Positions 22,960 to 37,118 of a DNA stretch of 64,000 nt are shown in pieces (the first letter of the stretch is position 1; the number at the start of each line of letters is the position of its first letter). The notes beneath the pieces are model-generated. The model was given only the letters and a program-made list of their open reading frames with translations. It ran no database searches and was not told where the DNA came from. The translations under genes and the position numbers were made by a program. The stretch lies in assembly GCA_030620095.1 (NCBI GenBank), contig JAUTXW010002186.1, forward strand, positions 186,001 through 250,000, given 5' to 3'. The DNA is from Kuschelorhynchus macadamiae. Lineage: Eukaryota; Arthropoda; Insecta; Coleoptera; Curculionidae.

Positions 22960-23712
22960 TTGTTATATTTTCTAATTCATCGTCAAAAATCCCCAGTGTA
23001 ATATCAATTCCCTCTTAAAGCTTAAATCAGTTTCTTTGTTTTCGATTGTAAAGAATTTTGGTCACAAATCGTGAGGGCTCTGTAAACCAAAGAATTAATA
23101 ACTGATTGCTTTTGTGCCGGCTGATGATGGGAATTTGCATTTAGGTATCTCTTAATATGCGTTGGTTTTCTATACATAGAGTGTCCTGAGGAACCATCCC
23201 CGTTCCTTTGTACCAAAAAAATCTAGAAAGGGAATCGTGCTTTCTGATTCATCATCCATTTTAAATTTTTTGTAAATTAGGATATTGCTGATTTAGATGA
23301 ACAACAAAGACGCGGAGGTTTTCTGGGCCATGCGACCATATTACAAAAGTAACAACTACATATCTGAACCACGAATTTGGCTTTAATGAAGACGACTCTA
23401 GGGCTTCTTGCTCAAAAGATTCTATAAAGATATTGGATACCATGAGTGTCAGCGAAGATCCCATGGCCGCTCCTGAGGTTTGTTCATAAAAAGTTCTAGA
23501 TCTAGAAGTGCATTGTTAACATTATTATGGTGAAATAAGGCTGATATTTTGAAAATTGAATCATTAGTAGTTACATTCGTATATAGCGATTCAACATCGA
23601 AACTGAAAAAGATATCTTTCGGATCTAACTGCATTGCTTTTAATCTCTCTACAAATTGCGTAAAGTTTCTAATATATGAATGCGTTTTTCCTGTAAAATT
23701 GTTAAGAATATT
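22960..23712 (-). pseudogene. Penelope-like reverse transcriptase, fragment
   Basis: The protein copies element RNA into DNA. Reading leftwards from 23712, visible blocks are SNILNNFTGKTHSY, IRNFTQFVERLKAMQL, then DPKDIFFSFDVESLYTNV (the first aspartate motif of the palm). After broken text around 23465 come MGSSLTLMVSNIFIESFEQE, EALESSSLKP and a decayed second catalytic block (WFRYVVVTFVIWSHG, where Penelope proteins have YVDDIF). The thumb follows: SGHSMYRKPTHIKRYLNANS, HHQPAQKQSVINSLVYRA and LTICDQNSL (to about 23022). The 5' part and the nuclease domain are absent from this fragment. The loss of the DD pair alone would inactivate it. Confidence 0.82.
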
Positions 23713-24190
23713 TGAGCATATTAGACAATCAATTAGAAAATATAACAATCCTACTCCACGAAATGAAACTAATAAGAAACTCCTAGTTACCACTAGGAAG
23801 TGTAGTTCTTCTATTGGCATACGGAACCACAGATAAAACTGCAAGGTTATTTTGGCGGTCCAACATATGCACAATCTTCAAAACGCATATAAAAATTGGA
23901 CAATGTTTGCGACCGCCAAAGGGCATTATTCCCTTCCAAACGGAAGGAGTATATTGTTCCTGTGGCGTTGTCTATAATGGAGAAACTGGACCATCTATAT
24001 CGATAGGTTTAAGTATTGTATAATTTGTTTTATCTGAACACCATAATCCACTGGAAATGTCATAATTGTAATCGAAACCAAGGTTCTTGCATCGGTCTCG
24101 TGATTCTATAAACAAAATATTAGAGAATCTATTGAAATTTATAAGCCTCCTAACAATTTTAATAGAGATACCGGCTTCAAATTTGGCATG
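23712..24190 (+). pseudogene. Penelope-like C-terminal part with GIY-YIG nuclease, forward strand
   Basis: Forward reading starts at EHIRQSIRKYNNPTPR (23714), the linker that follows the reverse transcriptase in Penelope proteins (compare SIKRYSNPTPRKEN at 56.25 kb). It continues through a frame change into CTIFKTHIKIGQCLRPPKG and PFQTEGVYCSCGVVYNGETG (about 23930-23995). This is the GIY-YIG nuclease start, with YIG altered to YNG and three residues missing between GVY and CSCG. The tail (RFYKQNIRESIEIYKPP, NNFNRDTGF) ends near 24182. The nuclease makes the target cut for insertion. The copy is broken by frameshifts. Confidence 0.78.
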
Positions 24191-26500
24191 TATATACTAA
24201 ACATCCATATCCAAAAGTTTTCAAAAGTTTTAACTGCGAATAACAGTGAAAAAATTGCATACAAAATAATCAAGACTAGTTTGAATTTTACATAGAATCC
24301 ATAAAATAAAATTAAAGACAAACTCTTCTTTAAATCGGCTAAAAAGAATAAAATTTATAGCGGATTGTAATTTGATTGGACAACATCATTCTATTAATGT
24401 TATTCAACAATATTGTTGGGAGGTTTTCATTGCTGCCTGACTGAACGACAATTATAATTTACATGGAAAGCATATATTATTGATCTTGATGTTTTATGTT
24501 CATGAAACAATGCTCATATTTGTACTTACACAGAAACAATAATAATTTCATTGATATGTATTGTAGATAAAAAAAACTTAGAATGCACATTCATTAAGAT
24601 ACCACAACAATCAGATACATAAAATATAGTGAAATTTCAAATAAAATATGCCAGTAGTTTGGTACTGAGACTAGCCAATAGATTTTAGTTCGCATTTTTT
24701 TTTTCAAGTCCTTCACTTTTAATCCTGAAAGTGGTTAATTCCTTGACATTCATTTTCACTAGTATCTTGCTTTATAATATAATGTTTGAACTAGTATTTG
24801 AGTATTTGTAGAGGGAAAACTTATACTAAACTATTACTTTATTAGAAAATTAAACCTAATTTTAAAACATGGCATCAAATTAATGAGAAATCAATCGGCA
24901 TACTGTTGTCCACGTATCGAGGTCCGATCCCAGATTGCCACAAGCGGCAACAAATACTAGAATGCCACAAGGTGCTGGAATAATGTTGTAGTTGAGCTTC
25001 TAATCCATGAATCATGACAACCTTATATTAAAAATTAAATTGTGATAGTTCGTCCAGGGTCAAATCACATATTACCCTTGTCAGATAATAATCTTCCGGA
25101 CTAATATTCATTGTTTTTCCAATTGGCAAGCGCCAATCGTCAATAGATTTCGTACGGCTGTTCCACTCCGCAACTAAACCACGAAATTTATAATTTCCCA
25201 TTTGGGTTGCTGTCAAGTATTCGTCTTGTCGACAGACTCTGAATTGTCAAGAGTTAACTGAATTCGGTTTTTTTTTATATTGCACTGCTTTTTTGTTTAA
25301 TATGCTTTTGTTGAAAAAATAACTAATTATGTTTAATGTCAAAAATACTTATGTGAAAACGATTAAATATAATTTTATTAACAACTGTACTGGGACTATT
25401 TTGAAATAGTAACGCCTTTGGATCCAATATCATAACATTCTTGTTAATAGCAGATAGTTTTTTATGCCAAGCTGCATTGATTTTAACGTGTTTTATTATA
25501 CCCTCTCAAAAAACAAAGGCGAAGTAAAAATTGGATATTAAATAGAATATTAAAAACATAGCCAACTTACAATCTAAAAACAGTTATATATTAAGAAATC
25601 TACCCGAAAACAAGATTAACTTTTGGCCTAATCAGATAGAATGAGCTGGTAAGTATAAAATAATGCCTCAAATTTGCATTAGCAAATGAAATAATTTATC
25701 TAATTTTGTTTGAAATATCGTGTGTGGGCACAATGTGACCCGAGCCTATATGACCTCTCGGAAAAATGGGCTCTAACCTACATCTTTAATATTTTCATTT
25801 TTTATTCTAGAAAATGCTTGTTTAATAGAATATTAAACCCGTAAAAAACATAGCAATTAAAAAAAGTATTTTAACAAAATTTTATTAAAACCGCTAATTC
25901 AAATGATAATTGAGTTTGGACTGAAGAGATTAACAGTTCGATTAATTTTTACTTCTCACGTCCATTCGTTCGCCTGATAATCCCATATAGTTTAATTGAT
26001 AGACTTAGTCGAATGCGGTCTTATCGTGCAGGTCCAAAGGTCACCAACATTATGAATCAAATCAGAAAACACAGTGAACACCAAAATGTTGTGTGATTCT
26101 TTTATCGAGCTATTAGAAAAAATAGTTTTTTTTTTATTATATTATTAAGATAGCCACTCAATATTATTTTATATATTAAATGCCGAGGGACTAAGTAAGA
26201 AAATTCGCAAAATATGTATTTGGTTGAAATTTTTGATTGGCAAAAACAAAAATACACAAAATGGCGTCGAAAAAAAGTCGGAAGGCGGTTTGAATCAGTG
26301 GAACAATCAGGATATGCTCTATTTATACAGCCACTTAATGAGAGTGAGATTTTTTTATCAATCACCAAAAATTATGATTCCCTCTTGACCTGTGACAGGC
26401 CACCCCTGTGCAAAGAAAAGTTGTTTTTTTTGTATTGTGATAAAAAAAAAATTTATTTTTCAAAAATATTATACACTTTTGTTAAAAACACAAGATAATT
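24190..26500. other. AT-rich DNA without recognisable gene
   Basis: Only short frames are present. A reverse frame at 25028-25216 (GNYKFRGLVAEWNSRTKS, then NISPEDYYLTRVICDLTLDE) has a protein-like composition, but I do not recognise it and no neighbour supports it. Nothing else is visible. Confidence 0.4.
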
Positions 26501-26505
26501 AGTTA

Positions 26506-26638
26506 TTACTTCCCTCGTGAGATTTTTTGAGATCTTTACGTTTAAGGGTCCCTAGATGCCGGAAAACATGTTTTCTCAATTCAGTCTGTCTGTAGGTATG
26601 TCTGCCCATCAGTCTGTCTGTTCGCGGCATATCTAAAA

Positions 26639-26640
<2 letters not shown>
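26506..26640 (-). repeat. terminal module of the GCCGCCATTTTGTT repeat family, truncated by an AT array
   Basis: It reads ACTTCCCTCGTGAGATTTTT, GATCTTTACGTTTAAGGGTC, CTAGATGCC, then CTGTCTGT-rich text and TTCGCGGCATATCTAAAA, matching the inverse of the module at 31.95-32.07 kb. The (AT)n array starts where the core units should follow. Confidence 0.7.
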
Positions 26641-26778
<138 letters not shown>

Positions 26779-26779
26779 G

Positions 26780-27920
26780 TAGTAAATTATGCTTTTTTTC
26801 ATGCACAACTTTCTGCACAGTCCTTATACCGATTCTCAAGAGCTTTTGCTACTGTCTCCTGGGTATTGGCCGGTGAATTTTCATTTTCGTAATATTTTAT
26901 TAGATTTAATAGCATTTTTTTCGCTTGTGGATGCAAAAAACCCGAAAATTGTTTTCTATTACTCATTTTGTCACTCACTTGTCAATCTGACTTTGAAGTG
27001 ACATCGCTCAAAGATTTTTGCAACTGCTAGTATTTATATGTTTATCCTCTTTTTCATCTTCCGGATTTTATGCGAGGATATGATTACACGTAATAAAAGA
27101 AAAACAAACTTGAAAAGTTTGTCGTTGATAAATCGTATGATCCGCACAATAACACTGCTTTTGACTATAATTATTTTATAATGTTCTAAATAAACTGTAC
27201 CAAATCAATAATTACACAATGGGTCCGTCCATTTGGTATCAACTATCGCATTCTCTTTATCGGGTTAATGTGTGTTTTTTTTTTGGTGAGGGCCCGAATC
27301 CATTCTGCGTTTTGTGATCCCCCACAGATTCCGTATATTGTTATTTAAAATTGGTTTTTCGCTCCCGCAACGGTTTCCTTGAAATATTCTTTGGATAATT
27401 GCTTATATGGAGTGAGTAAAATGTGCCAATAATTATTTGTACTGCTTCGTGATTTATTTTATCGACTAAGTTCGGAATTTTAATGAAAAGGATGATTTTT
27501 AATTGTAGGTATTGTGTAGGTTATTGTACTGTACAGAGTTTTCCTGTATATTTTTCCACCCACCTAGAGAGTTTATTTGAATAGATACGGAAATGTCGTA
27601 AATACAAAAGTGGTTGGGTTTTTTATAAAGATTTAGAATATTATATCATAAGTGCGAAAATATTATTGAAAATGTCAAATTTTGACAGGTTGTCACCCTG
27701 TATATTAAATCATATTCTTAAGGATCTTTTTTTTCTAATTTCAAATATATATACTTTTATTATATTCTTTTAATTAGTTTTGGATATATAAGCGTTTAAA
27801 CATTAAAGAAATGGTAAGGTGATTTGCGCTAAAACATAGTAAGCCATGGTCAAGACAATTGCAATGAATGACTCCTTTTTGACGTTTACTGGTCAGAAGT
27901 ATCTATTTTCGAGCATTTTT
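26780..27920. other. AT-rich spacer with one mariner-type end
   Basis: Near 27665-27708 the text AAATTTTGACAGGTTG, then TCACCCTG followed by TA, looks like the right end of a separate Tc1/mariner-type element. I do not find its left end. No gene is visible. Confidence 0.4.
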
Positions 27921-27923
27921 AAT

Positions 27924-28141
27924 ATCTAATACGTTGGACGATGGGTTATTCGAAAGAAGAGAAACTCGACATGATAAAATTATTTTATTTACATGGTATA
28001 AATGCATCGATAGCTCGTAACGAATATCATAGACGGTTTCCAGATAAACCAACACCGACTCGTAGCATAATATTAAACATCGTTAAACAAATGAATGAAA
28101 GAAAAACACTTAAGCGAAAAGTTAGAATAGTAGAAAGAAAC
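27924..28141 (+). repeat. left inverted arm holding a copy of a transposase start
   Basis: The arm contains ATG 27941 and about 65 codons of a mariner-type N-terminus (MGYSKEEKLDMIKLFYLHG, then ASIARNEYHRRFPDKPTPT), followed by unrelated codons and a stop near 28160. Its reverse complement recurs at 28942-29159 as the start of the reverse-strand transposase. This arm is therefore a duplicated, inverted 5' end, not an independent gene. Confidence 0.8.
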
Positions 28142-28190
28142 AATACCATAAAAAATCAATAATATAAAGTAGGTAAATAATAATATTAGC

Positions 28191-29142
28191 TTAAAGAACT
28201 AAGTTTTGGTTTCCTATATAGCCTCCTTGGTTTATAATGCATTTCTGAATATTTCTTCTAAATTTTCTGTGTATGGATGCGTAGATAAAATGAGGTGATT
28301 GGGTGTTTAAATCGTCGATTGTTTGGACTATATTTTGCTCTAAAGCTTGGATGGTTCTTGGCCTATTGTAGTATATCTTGTTTTTTCCAGATAACCCCAC
28401 AAAAATGTGTCCAATGAAGAGAGATCGGGACTGTTTGCTGGCCATCTTAATGGTCCATGTCTTCCAATCCAAAATGGATTCCTGTCATTTAAAAAATTGG
28501 TGACCGGCTGGACATTATGAGGAGGGGCACCATCTTATTGCCATATCAAATTAAAATATGAATTAATCGGTAGTTGTTCTAAATGCCCCTCGATTTCGTT
28601 TTCTAATAACTCGTGATACTTTTGACCGGTTAAATTCTCATTTAAAAATATAGGTCCAATAGCATGATTGTTAAGAAAGCCACACCAAATATGTAGGGTT
28701 CTTCTTCCCTGAATTTTGACCGCCTGAAGAGCTCGCGGGTTTTCTTTTGACCAAAAATGCTTATTTTTCCGGTTAAACATGCCTCCATTGGTAAATGTTG
28801 CCTCGTCAGTGAAAATTATGTTTGAGTAGGTAAAAACTTATATTGCTTATATTTATAATGTTTTAGAACTGAGTGGATTTTATGCCATGATTTGTTAAAA
28901 AAAGTTTCAAAATATAATAAAATATTTAAATCTTCTTCAGCGTTTCTGTCCACTATTCTAATTTTTCGCTTAAGTGTTTTCCTTTCATTCAATTGTTTAT
29001 CGATGTTTAATATTGTCCTTCAAGTCGGTGTTGGTCTATCTGGAAACCGTCTATGATATTCGTTATGAGCTATCGATGCATTTTTACCATGTAAATAAAA
29101 TAATTCTATCATGTCGAGTTTCTCTTCTTCCCAATAACCCAT
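28191..29142 (-). pseudogene. mariner-type transposase relic 3
   Basis: The start is at 29142 (MGYWEEEKLDMIELFYLHG, ASIAHNEYHRRFPDRPTPT then a stop). The N-terminal helix-turn-helix region runs to KRKIRIVDRNAEED near 28930. An internal deletion follows, and the catalytic domain begins at SNIIFTDEATFTNGGMF (first aspartate, about 28800). WSKENPRALQAVKIQGRRTL and IWCGFLNNHAIGPIFLNE come next. The second aspartate stands after a stop in place of a glutamine (NLIWQ-stop-DGAPPHNV, about 28530). Then come NDRNPFWIGRHGPLRWPANS and PDLSSLDTFLWG with the third aspartate (35 residues apart, as in the 5.5 kb element). C-terminal text ends near 28195. Dead through stops and the deletion. Confidence 0.84.
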
Positions 29143-29159
29143 CGTCAAACGTATTAGAT
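28942..29159 (-). repeat. right inverted arm, start of the reverse transposase
   Basis: Pairs with 27924-28141 at roughly 90 percent by eye, from ATCTAATACG to AGAAAC. Confidence 0.8.
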
Positions 29160-29164
29160 AGAGA

Positions 29165-30200
29165 AAACTCTGTACATAAATGTTTTTAAATTATTTTGTT
29201 TACAAGATTTTTTTCTGAAATATATGTGGTTTCTGTGATTATTCTACAATGAAGAATTATTATTATCAAAAAGTTTTTTAATCAGATTCAGGTACATATA
29301 CTATGTATGAAAAAATTGTAGAAAACAAATTAGAAATTACTTTTAATATATAGAGAAATGGAGAAGAAAAACTATATAGATTGTAACCCATTTGCACTTT
29401 TGCGGGAGGAGGGTTGTGGTTTTCACGACAGTATGCTACTTTTTTGTGAAATTAAAGATGGGCTTAGCAGAATTTTCGTAGCTCTTTGGTTTTTGAGATA
29501 CAGGGGGTTTTTGAAAATGTTGCTTTTTCATGCACCCCTCGTAATCCAGCTATCTGATAACATATAAAAGATGCGAATACTGCTCCTTATATGACTTTTT
29601 CCGTAGAATTCAGTGTCGCTTTTAGAATAATTATACGGGGTCAGGTCAAAAAATTGTCGGAGCCTACTTTATTTATTTAATCCTGTTTATTAGTCTTTAT
29701 GTTTGTTGGGAATAATATGGGCTTTTCAAAAATATATACATGTATGCAGCTATTTTGAAAAACAAGCTCAAAATTCGAGATTTTCTAAAACTCTCTTTTG
29801 TGTCCAATTAGTAGGTAGTAGATCCCTATAAAGCCTATGATAGAATTTTACTCAAAACAAATCAATAATTAAATAACTTACTTAAAACTTGAGTTAGGAG
29901 AAACAAAATTTTGAAAAATCAAAGAGTTTCCCTGTATGAAAAATTGGCACATTTTCGTTACTTTTTTAATACCCTTTGAAAGAATCATAGGCCTTCTGTG
30001 CAAATATCGGAAAATTCACATAACACACTAAGCACCAAAAAGTCATCATCTCGTGCATTCGTGCACCTTTCTTTGTCAGATCCTATTCGCCTTGTGAAAT
30101 TGTTTCATTAAAACCGTTCATCAAGTGTCAAGCTACTGCCCTTGTGAAATCAGTTGCAGAAAGAATTATAATATTAATCTTAAACATATATAGATAGCAT
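29165..30200. other. AT-rich spacer
   Basis: I see no gene, RNA or clear repeat here. Confidence 0.45.
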
Positions 30201-30201
30201 T

Positions 30202-30952
<751 letters not shown>

Positions 30953-31363
30953 TAGGTATTTAAGTGACAAATCCAGGAATTCTCAGGTTAAAATTGCCAC
31001 AAGAGTATCTGGCGAATAGCTAAGTTCCATGTTACTGTTTTTACGCAAGATGAATGAACTTAGTAAAATAATTTATAATATGAATAAAATGTATTAAGAA
31101 TCTTTTAATGTGCAGTAAAAAAAAAATTAATCCATTAAAATTGAAACAAACATTTTGGTTACTCAGAAAATATCGAAATTTACATGAATCGAAAGTAACA
31201 TCAGCACGGGTCGAAACACTTTCGACCCCGGTTAAATGTCATTTTCCATCTGGATAAAACTCGTAAATATATTACTTTCAAAAGGTCAGAAATGTTAACA
31301 TTACATAAAGGGTTGTAAAATATATTTATTGTATACTTTACCTCACCTACAAAAAAAACTCTT
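30953..31363 (+). repeat. segment P of the permuted inverted duplication, copy 1
   Basis: From TAGGTATTTAAGTGACAAAT to CACCTACAAAAAAAACTCTT. Its reverse complement is 36085-36493 with very few differences. The reverse frame across 31201-31392 occurs in both copies only because of the duplication and is not a supported gene. Confidence 0.88.
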
Positions 31364-31367
31364 ATGT

Positions 31368-33000
31368 CATAGTTTTTTAAGAACAAATACATACGGTCTT
31401 TTCAAACATTTTTATTGGACACCACGACACACGCCGCCATTTTGTTACGTGATGTTGAAGTATAATATATATAATCTTGAATTCGTAACACAACTTTACC
31501 AGTTTGTCTCTATATCACACCTAATGCTTGCACAAAATTTGAAATTAATCTAATAAGTAGTTTTTTAAAGCTGATTACAAAAATTTTATTCTGCCGCCAT
31601 TTTGAATTGCTACCATAGCTTTATTAGTTCATCTTTATACTACAATTAATTATGGGACACAATTTGAAATCAGTTCATTGAGTATTTTTTTTCAGGTTGA
31701 ATTTTTAAATATTTTATTAAGCCGCCATTTTGTTCCGCCATCTTAGATTCGTACCAATATTTTACCAGTTAGTTCCTACATAATACTTGATTTGCATTGA
31801 CACAAATTGGATATGCACTTTTTCAGTAATAATTTTTTTAACATTTCACTAGGCCGCCATTTTGTTTTGGCGTATTGGATTTTTATCAAAACGTTACCAG
31901 GTCATCCCCATATGACCCTTAATTATTAACCAAAATATGAAGCAGTTTTTTAGCTATGCCGCGAACAGGCAGACCGACAGACATCATCTAGGGACCCCGA
32001 AACGTAAAGAGCTGAAAAAATCTGGGAGAATGATTTTTTCACGATTACAATACTTCCCTTTTACGAGGGAAGTAAAAAATCAAACTAAGGGCACTCGGGT
32101 ATATACTATAGGGTGTTCAGAAATTGTTATGAGATATAATCCCGTTTTAAAAAACTGGACATTTAAGTTTTTGTTTTAAAAGGTTTGAGATACGTGTACG
32201 CCTGCTTTAAACATTAGGTTGGACGTCTGTTTTGCTCACTAAACTATGTACTCTCTGTCACAGTATCCCCTCTCCACATTATATAAGAAATTAAGGCTTT
32301 TTCAAAACTTGAAGTGGCGGCGATAGGATAATTACTTTTGATGAGAAACCGATGTACTTAGGAAAACCGAATAATGGATAAACGGATTTTCGAAAATTAC
32401 GGTAATCACCCGGCATCAATTCAAACGTTTTGCATAATCATACTTCTACCGTGGTCTCGTTCATTCTGGGACGAATTCAGTCTATGTTTTAACTATCTAA
32501 CTATCGTCGAAAAAATTTCAACCAATTTTATATAGGATTTAATTTTTTGGTGTAAGTTTACGCCTGACTTTCTATGCATACATAAGAATACTATTTAACT
32601 GTTTCTTAGCGTAAACCTAGTGAACTTATAAAATATGTGACATATTCCACATACTGATCAAAACCAGGACTGCATATTATACGAAAAATTTTAAATAAAT
32701 ATCTCTATTTTAGCTGATTATTTAAAATAATTTTTTTGTATAGGTCAAATTTTCCATTCCATTCTCCTTGAATATAAGGAAATTATTTTGTCTTATTATT
32801 AAGAAATAGGTATCAGGGGTCGCGTGGTATTATTTTCTTTTGAATTTTTTAAGCAGCTTTTTCATTTGTGATCAAATTAAATATTTAGGATAGTTATTGT
32901 TAAATTTCAAAGCAGCCTAGGGAAAATTACCGCCAGTCCCCTAAAAGAAACTTTTTTTAGTGTGATATGTATTATAGGTAATATCATCGGAACAACTTTG
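31368..33000 (+). repeat. segment Q of the permuted inverted duplication, copy 1
   Basis: From CATAGTTTTTTAAGAACAAA to ATCGGAACAACTTTG. Its reverse complement is 37117-38747, at about 98 percent by eye (for example AAAGCAGCC against AATCAGCC). It contains array C of the GCCGCCATTTTGTT family (31390-32075). The rest, to 33000, has no recognisable gene. Confidence 0.88.
31390..32075 (+). repeat. tandem array of GCCGCCATTTTGTT units, copy C
   Basis: Core units lie near 31434, 31591, 31721 and 31857 (spacing about 130-157 bp). They are followed by the terminal module (CTATGCCGCGAACAGGCAGA, CATCTAGGGACCCCGAAACG, TTTTTTCACGATTACAATAC). The array closes with the hairpin ACTTCCC (32052-32058) / GGGAAGT (32067-32073). 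Confidence 0.82.
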
Positions 33001-33149
33001 TTTGTTTTTAATTATTTTATTGGAACGCCTAACGTCTCCCTATTCCATAACACATGAACCTTTTCAAAAGCAGGCAGTTCTTAAAAGTATTAATATAATG
33101 ATTAACAGACAGAAACCACTTTTACGATGTACCGGAGCTGTGTTGTCCT

Positions 33150-34255
<1,106 letters not shown>

Positions 34256-35069
34256 TTTTTTCACGATTACGAACGTCTTATTTGGCCGCCATTTTGTTCC
34301 GCCATCTTGAATTAGTACCACTATTTTACTTGTTCTTCTCTATATTAGAATTAGTTATAATACATAATTTGAAATCAATCCATTTAGTAGCTTTTTCAGG
34401 CTGAATTTTTAAATATTTCATTAAGCCGCCATTTTTTCCGCCATTTTGTATTCGTATCACAATTTTAAAAGTTGTTTACTTACATAATACTTGATTTTTG
34501 TGGAAAATTTGAGATAATTTGGATAAGTAATTTTTCAGTAACAATTTTTTTAATATTTCACTAGGCCCCCATTTTGTTTCCCTATATTAGATTTTTACCA
34601 AAATGTTACGAGCTGGTCCCTATATAACCCTTAATATTTTACCAATATTTGAAATCAATCGAGTAAGTAGTTTTGAAGCTATGTCGCAAACTAACAGACC
34701 GACAGAGTTAAGAAAACATATATTTTTTGGCGTTTAGCGACGTTAAATCGTAAAGATATGTAAAACCTGGTGATTTTTGCATGATTACATGAATTTTACT
34801 TGGTGGCCATTTTGTTCCACCATCTTGCGTTCGTATCACAATTTTACCAGTTCACCTCTATACCATAGTTAATTACTGCACAAAATTTGAAATCAATCTA
34901 TTATGTAGTTTTTCAGGCTGAATTTATAAAATTTTACAAGTTGATTCCTACATAATACTTGATTTTTGCACAAAAATTGAGATACATTGGATAAGTAGTT
35001 TTTTAGTAATATATTTATAATTATTTTACGATTACAATACTTTTTTCCCTTTTACGAGGGAAGTAACAA

Positions 35070-36084
35070 CGAATGCTAGGAATACATGTGGTTCTATGGT
35101 TTGACATTTTGTAATTTTACCTTAGAATTTCAAAGGAGAAAAAAAATAATTATTTTATTTTATTCGGTATATTACATTAGAAGTAATTTTTCTAAAATCA
35201 AACATCTAATAATCTCTATAAATATATCCACAATTTGCCAAGAAATCACAACAATCGAGCTTAGGATTGAAAAGTATCCAGCATCAAAACTGGTAAAAAT
35301 TTCCGGTGTTCGAATTTTCTGTCGGTGTGTTATTTACATTTAGTTTAGGAATTTTGTTACGAGCGCGACGATGGACATGACATGAGACCCATAAACCGTC
35401 ATTGTCCAAACACATCGCAATGCAAAATAAGTACATTTTGGTCCAGGCGAGTGCAAACAATTGAAGGTCGTTGAATCGGGTCCAAGTAGTGGGCGGTAGA
35501 AAGTGAAAATGAAACGGAATTGGCAACTCGAGATATCGCTGCGTCTGAGAAAGTGGTGCATCCATTACAAACCGACTTCACTGCATTTTTTACCCACAAA
35601 TTGCGACCAGCTCACACACAGAAAAATTGCGACCAGCTCACACACAGAAAAATTGCTAGGTAGACAAAAATATATTCCTATTGAAAAATCGTTTACTTTT
35701 GTGGAAATTAGTATTGTCATTGTGAATTAGTAGAATTAAAAAAATATAATTTTGCTTATATGTCTATTTTAAAGGTAATTTCTCTATAGCTAGAAAATAT
35801 TCTTTTGGATCACAAATTAATTATTTTTAGGAGAAGTCATACCGTAAAATAAAAATAGCAACGACTTCAGAAAAGCACAAGAAAGAAAACAATAATATTC
35901 TATATCATCTTGGAATTTTGACTTTAAGAAGTCGGTGTCTTAAAGTACATTTTAGAATGGCAGAGAGCTCTAAATTATATATATTAACCAGGTTTTCGTT
36001 TCAGAGAAACGTCATTATCTATATTAAAACTTATTTATTCAAGAAAAAAACTGTATTATTTGGTGGTATTATACAATTTAATAA
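35070..36084. other. spacer without supported gene
   Basis: Three overlapping reverse frames at 35284-35599 compete in different phases. None resembles a known protein and no splice context supports one. The 26 bp duplication at 35601 is listed separately. Confidence 0.4.
35601..35652 (+). repeat. two tandem copies of a 26 bp unit
   Basis: TTGCGACCAGCTCACACACA plus GAAAAA occurs twice in direct succession, and a third copy starts (TTGC). Confidence 0.9.

Positions 36085-37116
<1,032 letters not shown>

Positions 37117-37118
<2 letters not shown>

Larger units (their letters stand above)
22584..23712 (-). mobile_element. Penelope-like element fragment, reverse strand
   Basis: This reverse-oriented piece runs from inside the reverse transcriptase (about 23712) to the element's terminal repeat (22584-22745). 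The terminal repeat carries a hammerhead-like motif. Its terminal text (TATAGAACGAAAGCTTTCAC ... CTTGGGATTAGACC) matches both ends of the copy at 55.2-56.5 kb. It abuts a second Penelope fragment of opposite orientation at 23712. Confidence 0.82.

Noticed and set aside
35284..35599. Three overlapping reverse frames of 66-93 residues
   Set aside because: They lie in different phases over the same bases and no family, splice site or codon signal favours one.
35601..35652. CRISPR-like direct repeats
   Set aside because: Two adjoining 26 bp copies without spacers in an evidently eukaryotic genome are a simple tandem duplication.
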